Below are positions 24,283 through 34,618 of a stretch of DNA of 64,000 nucleotides, piece by piece. Both the position numbers and the translations under genes were made by a program. Source of the DNA: Hanleya hanleyi (lineage: Eukaryota; Mollusca; Polyplacophora; Lepidopleurida; Hanleyidae); assembly GCA_036873755.1 (NCBI GenBank), contig JAVTVY010033874.1, positions 89,841-153,840 on the forward strand, in the 5' to 3' direction. A model generated the notes under the pieces. The model saw only the letters and a list, made by a program, of their open reading frames with translations. It was not told the origin of the DNA and did no database searches. The number at the start of each line of letters is the position of its first letter. Within the stretch, counting starts at the first letter, position 1.

Positions 24283-27092
24283 TCAGCTAAAATGTTTTTC
24301 ACCAGTGTGTGTTCTCATATGTTTAACAAGATCGCTGTTACGGATAGATCTATAATCACACATAGAACACCTAAAAGGCTTTTCACCAGTGTGTGTTCTC
24401 ATATGTCTAACAAGATCGCTGTTACAGACAGATCTATAATCACACACAGAACAGCTAAAAGGCTTTACACCAGTGTGTGTTCTCATATGTGTAACAAGTT
24501 CGCTGTTACGGATAGATCTATACTCACACATAGAACACCTAAAAGGCTTTTCACCAGTGTGAGTTCTCATATGTCTAACAAGATCGCTGTTACGGATAGA
24601 TCTATACTCACACATAGAACACCTAAAAGGCTTTTCACCAGTGTGTGTTCTCATATGTGCAACAAGATTGCTGTTGAGGACAAATCTATAATCACACATA
24701 GAACACCTAAAAGGCTTTTCACCAGTGTGTGTTCGCATATGTGTAACAAGATCGCTGTTACGGATAGATCTATAATCACACATAGAACAACTAAAAGGCT
24801 TTTCACCAGTGTGTGTTCTCATATGTGTAACAAGTTCGCTGTTACGGATAGATCTATACTCACACATAGAACACCTAAAAGGCTTTTCACCAGTGTGCGT
24901 TCTCATATGTCTAACAAGATCGCTGTTACAGATAGATCTATAATCACACAAAGAACAGCTAAAATGCTTTTCATCAGTGTGTGTTCTCATATGTGCAACA
25001 AGATTGCTGTTGTGGACAGATCTATAATCACACATAGAACACCTAAAAGGCTTTTCACCAGTGTGTGTTCTCATATGTCTAACAAGATCGCCGTTACGGA
25101 TAGATCTATAATCACACATAGAACACCTAAAAGGCTTTTCACCAGTGTGTGTTCTCATATGTGCAACAAGGTCGCGGTTACGGATAGATCTATACTCACA
25201 CATAGAACACCTAAAAGGCTTTTCACCAGTGTGTGTTCTCATATGTGTAACAAGTTTGCTGTTGTGGACAGATCTATAATCACAGAGAGTACACCTAAAT
25301 GGTTTTTCATCGACGATTTTTCTCGCACGATTATCAGGAGTGGGCTCGCTAGTGCTCCCGTATTTGTAGTATGCTTTTTCTCCAGTAGGGCAATATGCAT
25401 ATGTCACGTCGACGTGTGTGCCAGGGCAGTGTTTTTCGACAGGCAGTGGACTCTTCAATTTTTCCCCAGTAATATCTTGGTCGACTGTGAAAGTCTTTCC
25501 CTCCGCTTGGCGTCGATACAAGGCAACAGGAACTGGTGGCTTCAGGTTGCTTATATCTGGAAAAGGACACTTTATCTCGTCACCTTCAAATTTGACACTT
25601 TCTACCTAAAAATAACAAACAAAAAACAATGACATCATTAAAGTTGTGATGACGGGAATTGAATGGTTACAGTCAGAGGTCAGATGAGTTAAACAATTTA
25701 TAGACATGGATATGAAATACTTTTGATCTCTCTGCAAGTAATGTTTTCAAAATAAAACCAATGAATACCTGGCAAAATCGAGTTGTATTACACTATCTCT
25801 AACCATAGAAAATTAATTGAAATATATTAAATCCTGTTATGACATAGTACGTATTGAACCAGAAGCGTCATATCCGACAATTAGTAAGCACTCGCCATCC
25901 ATCGATTATTTTTGCGTCCACATTCGAAAGACCGCATTTTCTCGACCACCATGCTCATCATTAACATCAGGGGTGGGAGGGAATTTGGCTTAATGTCACA
26001 CTCAAGTTTGTTTCACTCATATGGTGACAGTCAGTTTGGTTGGTGGAGGAAGCCGGAGTACCCGGAGAGAACCTCCGCCCTCAGCAAGTAACTGACAAAC
26101 TTTCACACATGGACCAGCTGGGTTCGAACCCTTGCCGGTTCAGCGGTGTGAGGCTAGCGGTAACCAGCGAAGCGCCTTAGACCACTCGGCCACCGAGGAA
26201 CCCCCCCCCCCCCACTCCTGCAAAACAGGACACTGAGGGCCCACTCATTAACATCAGAATAATTACCTATTTTGAGCTGATCAGTCAACACGAGCTAGCC
26301 TAGCTAATTCCGTTTAAGCCGATGAGAGGGGCGGTGTGGTTACTTCATATTTTCCGCATGAGCACTACAATAAAAGCGCGACTGAGATAGCAGGATTACG
26401 TCTTGGAATCCTCCGTATTCTACATGTAGGCTGAATGTGAGGTGCAAAGAGGGCTTTCCTGTGAAGTCATGTGACTGCTGTTTAGTCGCCAGACGTCAAT
26501 TTTCCCAACCTCTAACATATCTCACCAACTCAAATGACATGTAGCACGTATTTAATATGTTTATGTATATAAACTAAAAGCTGCGATGTAGTAGAATATT
26601 GCATCCCAGCTGAAACACAAGAGAGAATCGGACAACAGTTTCCAGTACCCTACTCACGTGATCAAGACTCGCAGTTATTTTTCCTATCGTCGTGTTCGTG
26701 CACATGCCTATGCCGTCTGGGACACCTGTTTGCTCGAGTTTGATTCCGTCATCTGTATGTGATAGGTTCTCATGTATTGCTGCTATTTGTCTATCCACTG
26801 CTTTAACCGATGACATGGGTGTGGGATATTTCCAATCAGCGTATGGCGGTTCCTGTTTTATATGGACATTAGTCGACTGCCGATAGCCTTGATGCTCTTC
26901 CATGACTTTATTCAAGACTGGTGTAGTAGATTCGTCTTTTGTATCTTGGCGCTTAATGGCGGAATCCGCATGGCGAACCAAATGTGAGCCCGATCCATCT
27001 TCTGGACAGTACATGAGAGGTTCAGTCTTTATTACATCAAACGATGGAAACTTTAACATATCGCTGACGGAAGAATCTTCATCACTTTCCAT
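24283..27092 (-). CDS. C2H2 zinc-finger protein, gene B (two coding exons)
   Basis: Exon 1 is 27092-26658 (145 codons, GTGAGT donor). Exon 2 is 25605-24283 (440 residues), in phase 0. The N-terminal exon has IKTE, IKQE, IKLE and, in exon 2, VKFE SUMO-type motifs. Two sites have decayed (TKDE and VKAV). Twelve complete C2H2 fingers follow, with linker THTGEKPF. The residues before and within the helix vary (for example RNSDLVR, HNSNLVA, RNSELVT). A TGA replaces the first Cys of finger 13, a one-base change from TGT, so the protein loses six fingers. It is inferred to be a nuclear DNA-binding regulator. It could be a functional short form or an early pseudogene. Confidence 0.75.
25971..26244 (-). 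mobile_element. tRNA-derived SINE in the intron of gene B
   Basis: TCATTAACATCAG occurs at 25958-25970 and 26245-26257 as a 13-bp target duplication. On the minus strand the head reads GGTGGCCGAGTGGTCTAAGG (A box) and GGTTCGAACCC (B box), a Ser/Leu-type tRNA pattern. A central part with CCGGGTACTCCGGCTTCC follows and resembles conserved central domains of metazoan SINEs. Gene C has a copy at the same intron position. A and D have none. Confidence 0.85.
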
Positions 27093-28570
27093 GATTTATC
27101 CCACAGACGGTCTTCTCTGATGTTGGGAATCGTCTCTTTCCCGTCGATCAGGGCCACAAATATCTTTCAAAAAGAGGAATACATTCTGATTTCACTGACA
27201 GCCAACCTGAAATTCGTTTCGGGCGAAATAATACTCATCTTTCTAAAATAATATGTTTGCTCCTTGTAAGTAAAAAAAAATATTCAAATAATTTTTGATA
27301 TCAACAGAAAAATTGTCAACGTAAATAGATTTCTTTTATAATTAAAATGGAATTTGTGATATAAAGATTTAGGTTTACCTTGATGAAATAACAATGTGGA
27401 ACAGATAATAATATGTTTACATGTACTTATTTATAGTAAAACATATTCAAAGATTTGTTTGATACCAAGAGAAGAATTTTCAACGTAAATAATTTTTTTT
27501 TTTTTTTTTATTCATATTTAAAATGGATCTTCGGATATCAAAATATAGGGGTTAGGTTGTTTTGATGCAATAAAAATGTGAAACAGATAATGTTTGCTTA
27601 TTTATAGGAAAACATATTCAAATTTTTTTGTTATTATCTTTGAGTAAAAACAATAGAACAAGAATATCAAGAAGAAATTTTTTCGCATTGAGATAGAAAA
27701 ACCCCATCTCAAAACGATGCTGGGTGAAAAACCTTCGATTTACTACTGTTGGTTGAAAAAAATGATCTAGATTTGTTTGTACAGGCGAATACCATCCTTT
27801 TTGTTTCTTACAAAATCTTGAAAAATCAACTTTCTGTACAAGGCAAGGAAATCAAAGGATAGTTATTCATGTACATTTACAGGTACTATATGAATATGAA
27901 ACATTGATTAGTATGATAGAAACACCGAAACGTTTTTTGTTTTTTTTCAGAATTTGAAATGAATTCCAAAATAAAGAAAAATCAAAACAAATCATCCAAT
28001 GGCAGATAAACACATATTTTGAACACTGTTTCCTCACAATTTTCTATTTATTGAATAGACAGCGTTGAAGTACTTCAACCGACTTTTGCCGATAATGCTT
28101 TTTAGTGTCTCATCGATAATGTTTCCTAAGTTTCGCGACATCAGTATCCCCCCCCCCCCCGATCAGCAATGGATAAACATGAGGTCAGGAGTTTCACCGA
28201 AGGAATGACATCGCCAATGCTGTTGAGGCAGGGCCGACTTCTCGCCACTTACATTGATGTATTGATATACCAGTTTTTGCTAACTTTTCTTTTCGTAACT
28301 GATCCGTGAAGTTTACGCCCACCAAAAGGGCATAACTGAGGCCGTTAAAAGTTACTCCATGACTCCCGTCGGTCTGTAATCGCACTCAGCGATCATTTCT
28401 AGTCATGATAAATCTGTACAATGGCAGAATATGGGTTTGACTTGAGTATAATACCAGTCGTAATTATTTGGAGCGCCAAATCACATTCGCGACCTCATGA
28501 CCTCTCCGAATATACGGTACCTATATTTAAGAATTTCACTAAATTATTGATCAATTTTGCTCAATAAAGA
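27093..28570. other. Upstream flank of gene B
   Basis: It matches the flanks of A, C and D just upstream of the start codon, then A at about 9600-10140. AT-rich repeats related to AAAATGGAATTTTCGATATC occur about three times between 27290 and 27610. A C homopolymer at 28148-28160 matches the one in A at 9897-9910. No exon was identified. Confidence 0.5.
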
Positions 28571-29307
28571 CAGTTTTTGGAGAACCGGTAGCCCACATTC
28601 ATTGAAGAGCCATATATTTGCGTTAGATCTATATGGCGTTAAGCATGATTCCAGAAATGTTGAGCCTGATAATTTGACACTTTTTTCGAAATTTCGACAC
28701 GACAATGTTTTTGGTTTTTTTTTGCCGACTTTCAAATCTGAGCCTCATTTTCATTCTACTGAGATGCCGTGCAAACGTTACAGTAATCCTGTTTTAAAAA
28801 AAATCATGCCGTGTGATATCCCATGTGTCAACGAGGTAGATAAACAGCGTCCGTCGGAAACAGACCTGAAAATTACACACAGTCGCCCCAAATCTCCACT
28901 ATCGTAACATATGGTATCTGCGGATCAGAATGCCACCAATATTCTTAGTCACAAACACTTACTTGCACTTTAACTGCGGCAGACAACAACATGAAGTGAG
29001 AGCTGAGAAGGCAACTGCCATGTCTATCTTCTTCTCCACTCAAACATACTGACAAAAAAGGAGATTTCTGTAAAAGCGACCCCGTCAAATTTTGCCCGTT
29101 GAACCAATTGGGTTTGAACAGTGTTTGGCACTGTCTCGTAGTTTGTAACCGTCGAATATTGTAAACGAGTTGGCCTGTTCAAAATTCCATATTTAGACCC
29201 ACGGGCAAAATTGAACGGATCGCGTTAAAAAAAAAAAGACTCGTATATGAATTCAGCACGTTTGATGGGAGAAGAAGATCGACATTGCGCCTTCTCAGCT
29301 CTCACTT
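28571..29307. repeat. Foldback repeat at the head of segment C (left part)
   Basis: It matches 10141-10900 of segment B. The right arm is interrupted at 29307 by the 1767-bp element and resumes at 31075, after a 9-bp CTCTCACTT duplication. Confidence 0.75.
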
Positions 29308-29770
29308 TAGATGGAGAAAACCATCCATGAATTGATGTGATATCTGACGGTCGTAATTCATGGATGGAGCGCCAAGTCATAGTAAAACACCGAGTAGAAA
29401 TCCAGCCCCCAACGCCTGACGATGGGGATGGTATTTACGCTAAAATACGGCGAAAGCATCCAAGTTTAGCAACTTACTATCTCCTCAGATCATTATCCTA
29501 TCCATAAACACCGTTTATTTGGGTATTCGGCTCTGTTTTGTTGAGATAGCAGCATAAATCCACACCTGCTGTACCGTTTTCTTCCATCCGCCTCTGTTCG
29601 CTCGAAAGTTAGGCCAAAAAACATGCGCACACGATACACTTTACGTCATAGTCACGTGACTCTCATTTGGCGACCCATCGTCATCTGCGCTTTTCCTCCA
29701 CACGTGGTTTTGTAGCTGTCAGGCGCGATAGAATAATGGCAGAAGCGGCTAACTGATTACACGCGAGATA

Positions 29771-29980
29771 ATGAGCTGTATTAACTGCAACCAGGAATTC
29801 ATTCGTAAGTCTGGCCATGGATATAGCAGGCATCCGGTAACCTCAACATTAAGGGGGTCCGATTTAACCGTGAATGAAGCACTGACAGCAGAATTTCTTA
29901 ATATCAAAGCCTTCACCCCGGAGAAAGAGAAACAATTTATATGTTCCATGTGTTTCAGGAAAGTACTATGCTCACGTTGA
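29771..29980 (+). CDS. Cys-rich (zinc-binding-like) N-terminal ORF in the long-TIR element
   Basis: The 69 residues start MSCINCNQEF, include GHGYSRHPVTSTLRGSD and end FICSMCFRKV. Two CxxC pairs are spaced about 50 residues apart, with a short acidic/hydrophobic stretch between them. This resembles the layout of ZAD-like zinc-binding modules, but the family was not recognised. It begins about 30 bases inside the left TIR, whose own ATG leads only to a six-codon frame. It is probably a first exon whose continuation was deleted. Function unknown. Confidence 0.45.
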   Translation: MSCINCNQEFIRKSGHGYSRHPVTSTLRGSDLTVNEALTAEFLNIKAFTPEKEKQFICSMCFRKVLCSR

Positions 29981-30344
29981 TTGGACATTTTTCACGGCTA
30001 AACCTACCCTCTCCTTTACCAATTGCAAAATAAAGCACAAAACGTAACAAATTGATAAATTGTGTATTTATCATTATTGGGCATATTGATTATTTAACCA
30101 CGGAAAACTAGATTTGACTGTTATCCTAAGGGATAACTGAGATACCCCCGACCTGTCTCCCCGTGTGAGTAATAATCCAATATAGTATGAAAACGATAAT
30201 ATAATGGTCTGGGAGTTCAGATAGCCACACATGAATGGGGCATGTTTTTTTCCTTTTCTGTGACAAATGATAGAATAAGACAAATTATCATGAAAAATAC
30301 TGCTTGCTGATAATGTTACCAGCACTCACTAGGAGGAAGTAGTC

Positions 30345-30420
30345 TATCACGGACAGACGGACGGACGGTCAAGCTGATTCCATTATACCCCCCTAACTTC
30401 GTTGCGGGGGTATAATAAGT
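30345..30420. repeat. ACGG microsatellite and hairpin, pearl/Helitron-like end
   Basis: GGACAGACGGACGGACGG is followed by a hairpin of TATACCCCC and GGGGGTATA around CTAACTTCGTTGC. The same layout, a four-base microsatellite then a C/G hairpin, ends the array at 52370-54145. Its position just beyond the helicase splice donor suggests an insertion that replaced the rest of the gene. Confidence 0.5.
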
Positions 30421-30443
30421 TATGTTTACAACTACGAACTTAC

Positions 30444-30647
30444 AAGATCCAGCAACAACGGTGGAAGAAAGAAACAGCTACTCTTCCCGTAGCCCGTAGG
30501 CAACACTGCGAATGCGTGATGACCGTTTAAAACATTACAAATGACATCGATTTGCTCCCGTTTCAAATCATATTGCAAGGGTAATGACTGTTTTAGTCTT
30601 GTGAATAGGTCAACAATGTCAGATTGTGAAAACGGCTTGCTCGCCAT
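30444..30647 (-). CDS. RecQ-like helicase first exon in the long-TIR element
   Basis: The 68 codons begin MASKPFSQSD, contain LKREQIDVICNVLNG and the Walker A motif FAVLPTGYGKS, and end FLPPLLLDL at a perfect GTAAGT donor (30443-30438). These match the start of the superfamily 2 helicase core in RecQ-like proteins: a Q-motif-like region followed by motif I. Later motifs (DEAD/DEAH and onward) are absent from the element. The ATG lies exactly at the inner edge of the right TIR, so the TIR probably supplies the promoter. As it stands it encodes only a helicase stub. Confidence 0.65.
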
Positions 30648-31074
30648 TATTCTATCGCGCCTGACAGCTACAAAACCACGTGTGGAGGAAAGCGCAGATG
30701 ACGACGGGTCGCCAAATGAGAGTCACGTGACTATGACGTAAAGTGTATCGTGTGCGCATGTTTTTTGGCCTAACTTTCGAGCGAACAGAGGCGGATGGAA
30801 GAAAACGGTACAGCAGGTGTGGATTTATGCTGCTATCTCAACAAAACAGAGCCGAATACCCAAATAAACGGTGTTTATGGATAGGATAATGATCTGAGGA
30901 GATAGTAAGTTGCTAAACTTGGATGCTTTCGCCGTATTTTAGCGTAAATACCATCCCCATCGTCAGGCGTCGGGGGCTGGATTTCTACTCGGTGTTTTAC
31001 TATGACTTGGCGCTCCATCCATGAATTACGACCGTCAGATATCACATCAATTCATGGATGGTTTTCTCCATCTA

Positions 31075-31544
31075 CTCTCACTTCAGTTTGTTGTCTGCCG
31101 CAGTTGAAGTGCAAGTAAGTGTTTGTGACCAAGAATAATGGTGGCAATTTAACCCGCAGATACCATATGTTACGACAGTGGGAATTTGGGACGAGTAAAT
31201 GTAATGTTCTGGTCTGCTTCCGACGTTGTTTACCTACCTCGTTGGTTCTTGACTAGTATAAATGACCCTAAAACAGGGACAAACGAGTTCATTTTCAAGC
31301 AAAATCATATCTCTGTCGAGAGCAAAGTACAGCTTGCATACCTGTGTATATACGTACCTATGAGATCATAAAAATGAAGTTCTGTCACGGCTTTGGGCTA
31401 ACTGTAGGTTGGGAAGACGAGGAGTTAACAGAACCGTCAGCCCACTCCCACAAATTCCGGAATAGAATTTGCTCGCGGTAAACGTTTCTACTATCCAAAA
31501 CGTCAACCTATCTGAGGTAATGAACACGGACCGCTGAAATCTAA
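31075..31544. repeat. Segment C: foldback right arm and start of the next block
   Basis: It resumes the foldback repeat broken at 29307 and then matches the 11090-11520 part of segment B, with a single copy of the 136-bp unit. No gene. Confidence 0.65.
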
Positions 31545-31989
31545 AGCACGGTGCACACGAGAGCTATCAGCTGAGCTAACGGCCTCAATTGCCTGTCAGC
31601 TCAGGGGCTAGCTCTCGTGTGGTTTCAGCAAACAGAGTGAGCAGAAGATTCACCTAATTGATTGTATTTCCCGCGGAACACCTTCTTCGGGATCATGTGA
31701 TCTTTCATGTGACCGGCCATTTTGAACAGACGTACGTGTAAATCACGTAAAAATAAGATGCTTTTCAATGACCGCTGGAATAAAACAGCTGAGCTGTTAG
31801 CTTTCGTTCGCCGCACACTCTAAGGATTTGACCTCGCGAGGCGAAATTATCAAACAAGTTTGATATTTTTCCCCCGGCCTTGCGAGGCCAAAAACTCAAC
31901 AAAAACTTCCCGAACACGAGTGCTAACCCCTGAGCTGACAGGTGATTGAGGCAGTTAGCTCAGCTGATAGCTCTCGTGTGCGCCGGGTT
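31545..31989. mobile_element. 445-bp inverted-repeat MITE with TAA flanks
   Basis: About 75 bp at the left, starting AGCACGGTGCACACGAGAGC, match in inverted form the right end starting AACCCGGCGCACACGAGAGC. TAA stands on both sides (31542-31544 and 31990-31992). The other segments have uninterrupted GAAATTTAAGGGACC here. A 3-bp TAA target suggests a PIF/Harbinger-type family. The small minus-strand ORF inside has no recognised domain. Confidence 0.8.
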
Positions 31990-33408
31990 TAAGGGACCTT
32001 TGACAGAGGGGTATTCGCCCACGGACAGCGAGAAAGGTGGGGCTCGGGACATTTTAGATAATTGGATAAGAGGCTTGCCTTGTATAAAGAACAGGTTGGT
32101 TTAAATAATAGACACTTGTGATGCCGGTATGTATAAAGTCATACGGTGAACTGCTTCTGGTTGTAGAGAAGCAGATGCATTTACCATTCCATCCAGTTTC
32201 TCATTTTAAAGTCAGCTATTTAACCTCGTTGGCAGGACGGTGCACAACTTGGGGCGTAGGTTGAGGGTGGGAACATAGAATGACAAAACAACAATTGGTG
32301 GTGATGACTTGTATTCTGTTAAATATTCTTTCCCGTATTCATGAAAACCCGAAAAGTACAGAACGAGAATGAAACATAAGTGATGTGACTCAAACTGTTG
32401 TGTTATGGTTAGGACCAATTATCTCGAGCTCATTCCCCTAGTTCTATATCAACATTATCACCGTTCCAAGTTATGCGTATGACTTTCCGCCGTTGTTTTT
32501 CGCTCTTATCTCCAGAACGACAACAGTTGAAGGGGCAATTTTGAACGTATTTGTGTGATCCCCCAAGCAGGGGATCATGGGTAAATTCGAAATGACAACC
32601 GTGCGGGGTACTCGAAAGGCGATGTTTTCATTCTTTTTCTTCAACATTCATGCTTTTCTGCCAAAAACAAAAGATATTTTATTTCACATCAGGTTATCAT
32701 TTACTAATTTATCATGCAGTTTTTGCCAGGTAGGGTTAATATGCCAAAACAGTATTCTTTACACAACTGCGGTCAGTTTGGATCACACAGGACGAAACTT
32801 AAGCTTTGAATACATTCATGCCTGGCCGTGCTGTTTAGAGATTTTCGTCACTTTCCAATTGACAAATGTAGTTCTATTTCAAGCCCAAATCACCCTCTTC
32901 TGTGATATGCTATACACCAGACTGGTGTTTCATATTTTCTTGGGGAACCTGTTGCACGTTACCACGATCAAGCAACAGATAACATGCAACATATGCTTCA
33001 GGGTTAAATAAAAGGTTAAAGCAAAATACTATGGTAAACCAAAGCGGGTCTTCTACAAATGGAATTTGGGAACCTCCAGGACAGGCTTACAGACAACATA
33101 ACAGTAAAGACGTACACACAAATGTTTTTGTTTTTTAATTTATCCTATGACTATCATGTAAGTCCACTGTATCCATTATTTCAAGAAAATCCATCAAGCC
33201 ATGACACTATTAACATAAAAAAAAAGAAATTTAACTTGATGAAATATTACCTTAGCATGTAAGAGTGAATTAATGCAACAAAAATGACGATGATAATCGA
33301 GCAAATTGTCCATTAAAAGGATAATTTTGGTTTGTAAAACCTTACAGCCTGGGAAATAGTTTGATTATTTTCTGCATACCTATTTGCCACAAGTTACAAC
33401 TTTTCGCA
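31990..33408. repeat. Segment C: duplicated noncoding block
   Basis: It matches segments A, B and D. An eroded TTAA-MITE copy lies at about 32470-32740 and keeps the CCAGGTAGGGTTAA right end. No gene found. Confidence 0.6.
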
Positions 33409-34618
33409 AAGACCCCATAAAAAATGCCTTGTTTCCCATCACCGCCCGCCCCGATTTTTCCGCCCGCCCCGATTCATTTTTTTTTTTTTTTTTTTTTAAT
33501 TTTTCTTCTCACCTGCGTTGTTGGTGTTTCTTTTGGTATGAGAATGATGCTGAACTGACTTTGGTTTACACCAGCGACTGTTGTGGCGCGCTACGAATGA
33601 TTGTTGTGGCAGAGGAGCTGGGGTTATGTCAAGATTTTATACGCGACAGTCTTACCTTGTGTGATTACCCGGGCCTTGTCAGCAGTTTGATGTTTCTTCT
33701 GTGCGCCATTGGATGTCATGATTATTAGATACTGTCCTGGATCGGGACTTCTTACTTGACTGTTTTATGTGTGGAGATACTGAAGATGTTTATCTAGTCG
33801 TCCTTTCCAAGACTGATAATAATTCTGTTATTTTTTATCTGTAATTAGACCTCATTGAAGGTTTTTCAGTGACAAATATCTTTGCTGTAATCAAGGCGAC
33901 ATGACCGTGATATTGTCGCACTGTTTGCAATTTTATGTTTGTAATCTCATTTTCGTTCTGTTTGTGTATACATTTCTAGTCGTGTATAAATGTATTGTAG
34001 TAACACAGGAACACAACATCTGCAGCATTGTCACTGTATAAAAGTATAGTTGATATTTATTTTCCGTTGAAGAACTTACGTTGTTCCATTCCCCAGTGAT
34101 ATATAGTTTCATGCCTAGTGGACTGCCCAAGGTAATATTCATGATCGTCATGTTATCCATTTCGTGAGAATAGCTTAGCTTATTTTTTTCCTGCTGGAAT
34201 AAACACCCAGAGTTTTTTTTCCTTTCAAATCACAATGATTCAGATTGTATCAATACCATCTTTTGAGTTATGTCTACCTACATGCTGGAATGGAGAGTTT
34301 GCGACTACGAAAGCAGAATGGGAAGACCTCACATATAGCAGTATAGAGGAGGTGAGAATGGAAATACCAACACCATGGGATTTTGCCGATTTATCCAAAG
34401 TATTTATTAAATAAAAGACCGTATACAAAATGAAACATTAAAATGAGTTGTATGCCATTTTAAGACCAAATTAGACTATCACTATCTTAATATCAGGGGA
34501 TTCTTGAATGAACTTAACCATTCCTATGCCCTTCCGAAAATAAAAAATAAAAATGGACCGCCCGTCTGACTTTATGAAAAGTCAGTGATGGGAAACAAGG
34601 CATTTTTTTATGGGACCT
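33409..34618. mobile_element. 1.2-kb inverted-repeat element in segment C
   Basis: The left end reads CCCCATAAAAAATGCCTTG followed by TTTCCCATCAC. The right end is its complement with small changes. Segment B reads straight across this point (CCACCAATGAAATCACC near 20488). The TIR is about 33 bp and the target duplication is short and unresolved. A long T run lies near 33479. No transposase or other ORF was recognised, so it is nonautonomous or decayed. Confidence 0.75.

Larger units (their letters stand above)
29308..31074. mobile_element. Long-TIR DNA element carrying two inward gene starts
   Basis: Terminal inverted repeats of about 433 bp (29308-29740 and 30643-31074) are nearly identical and begin TAGATGGAGAAAACC. 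CTCTCACTT flanks both sides (29299-29307 and 31075-31083), a 9-bp target duplication. The unfilled site is readable in the segment B foldback near 10886. Long TIRs with a 9-bp duplication are the usual hallmark of Mutator-like elements, but no transposase is present. The interior has a Cys-rich ORF at the left and a helicase first exon at the right, both reading inward from a TIR. It therefore looks like a deletion derivative or a gene-carrying nonautonomous element. Confidence 0.9.

Noticed and set aside
23815..25632. 605-codon open frame antisense to gene B (also 6655-7875, 37296-38693 and 46701-47588)
   Set aside because: The frame is a 28-residue repeat forced by the 84-bp finger repeat on the other strand. 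Splice signals, linkers and zinc ligands all support the minus strand.
30541..30741. Plus-strand open frame across the right TIR
   Set aside because: It lies opposite the helicase exon, which has motif I and a splice donor.
31186..31371. Small open frames in the duplicated noncoding blocks (such as 11110-11422, 43576-43776, 899-1234)
   Set aside because: Paralogous copies carry shifts or stops at the same place, so no frame is kept.
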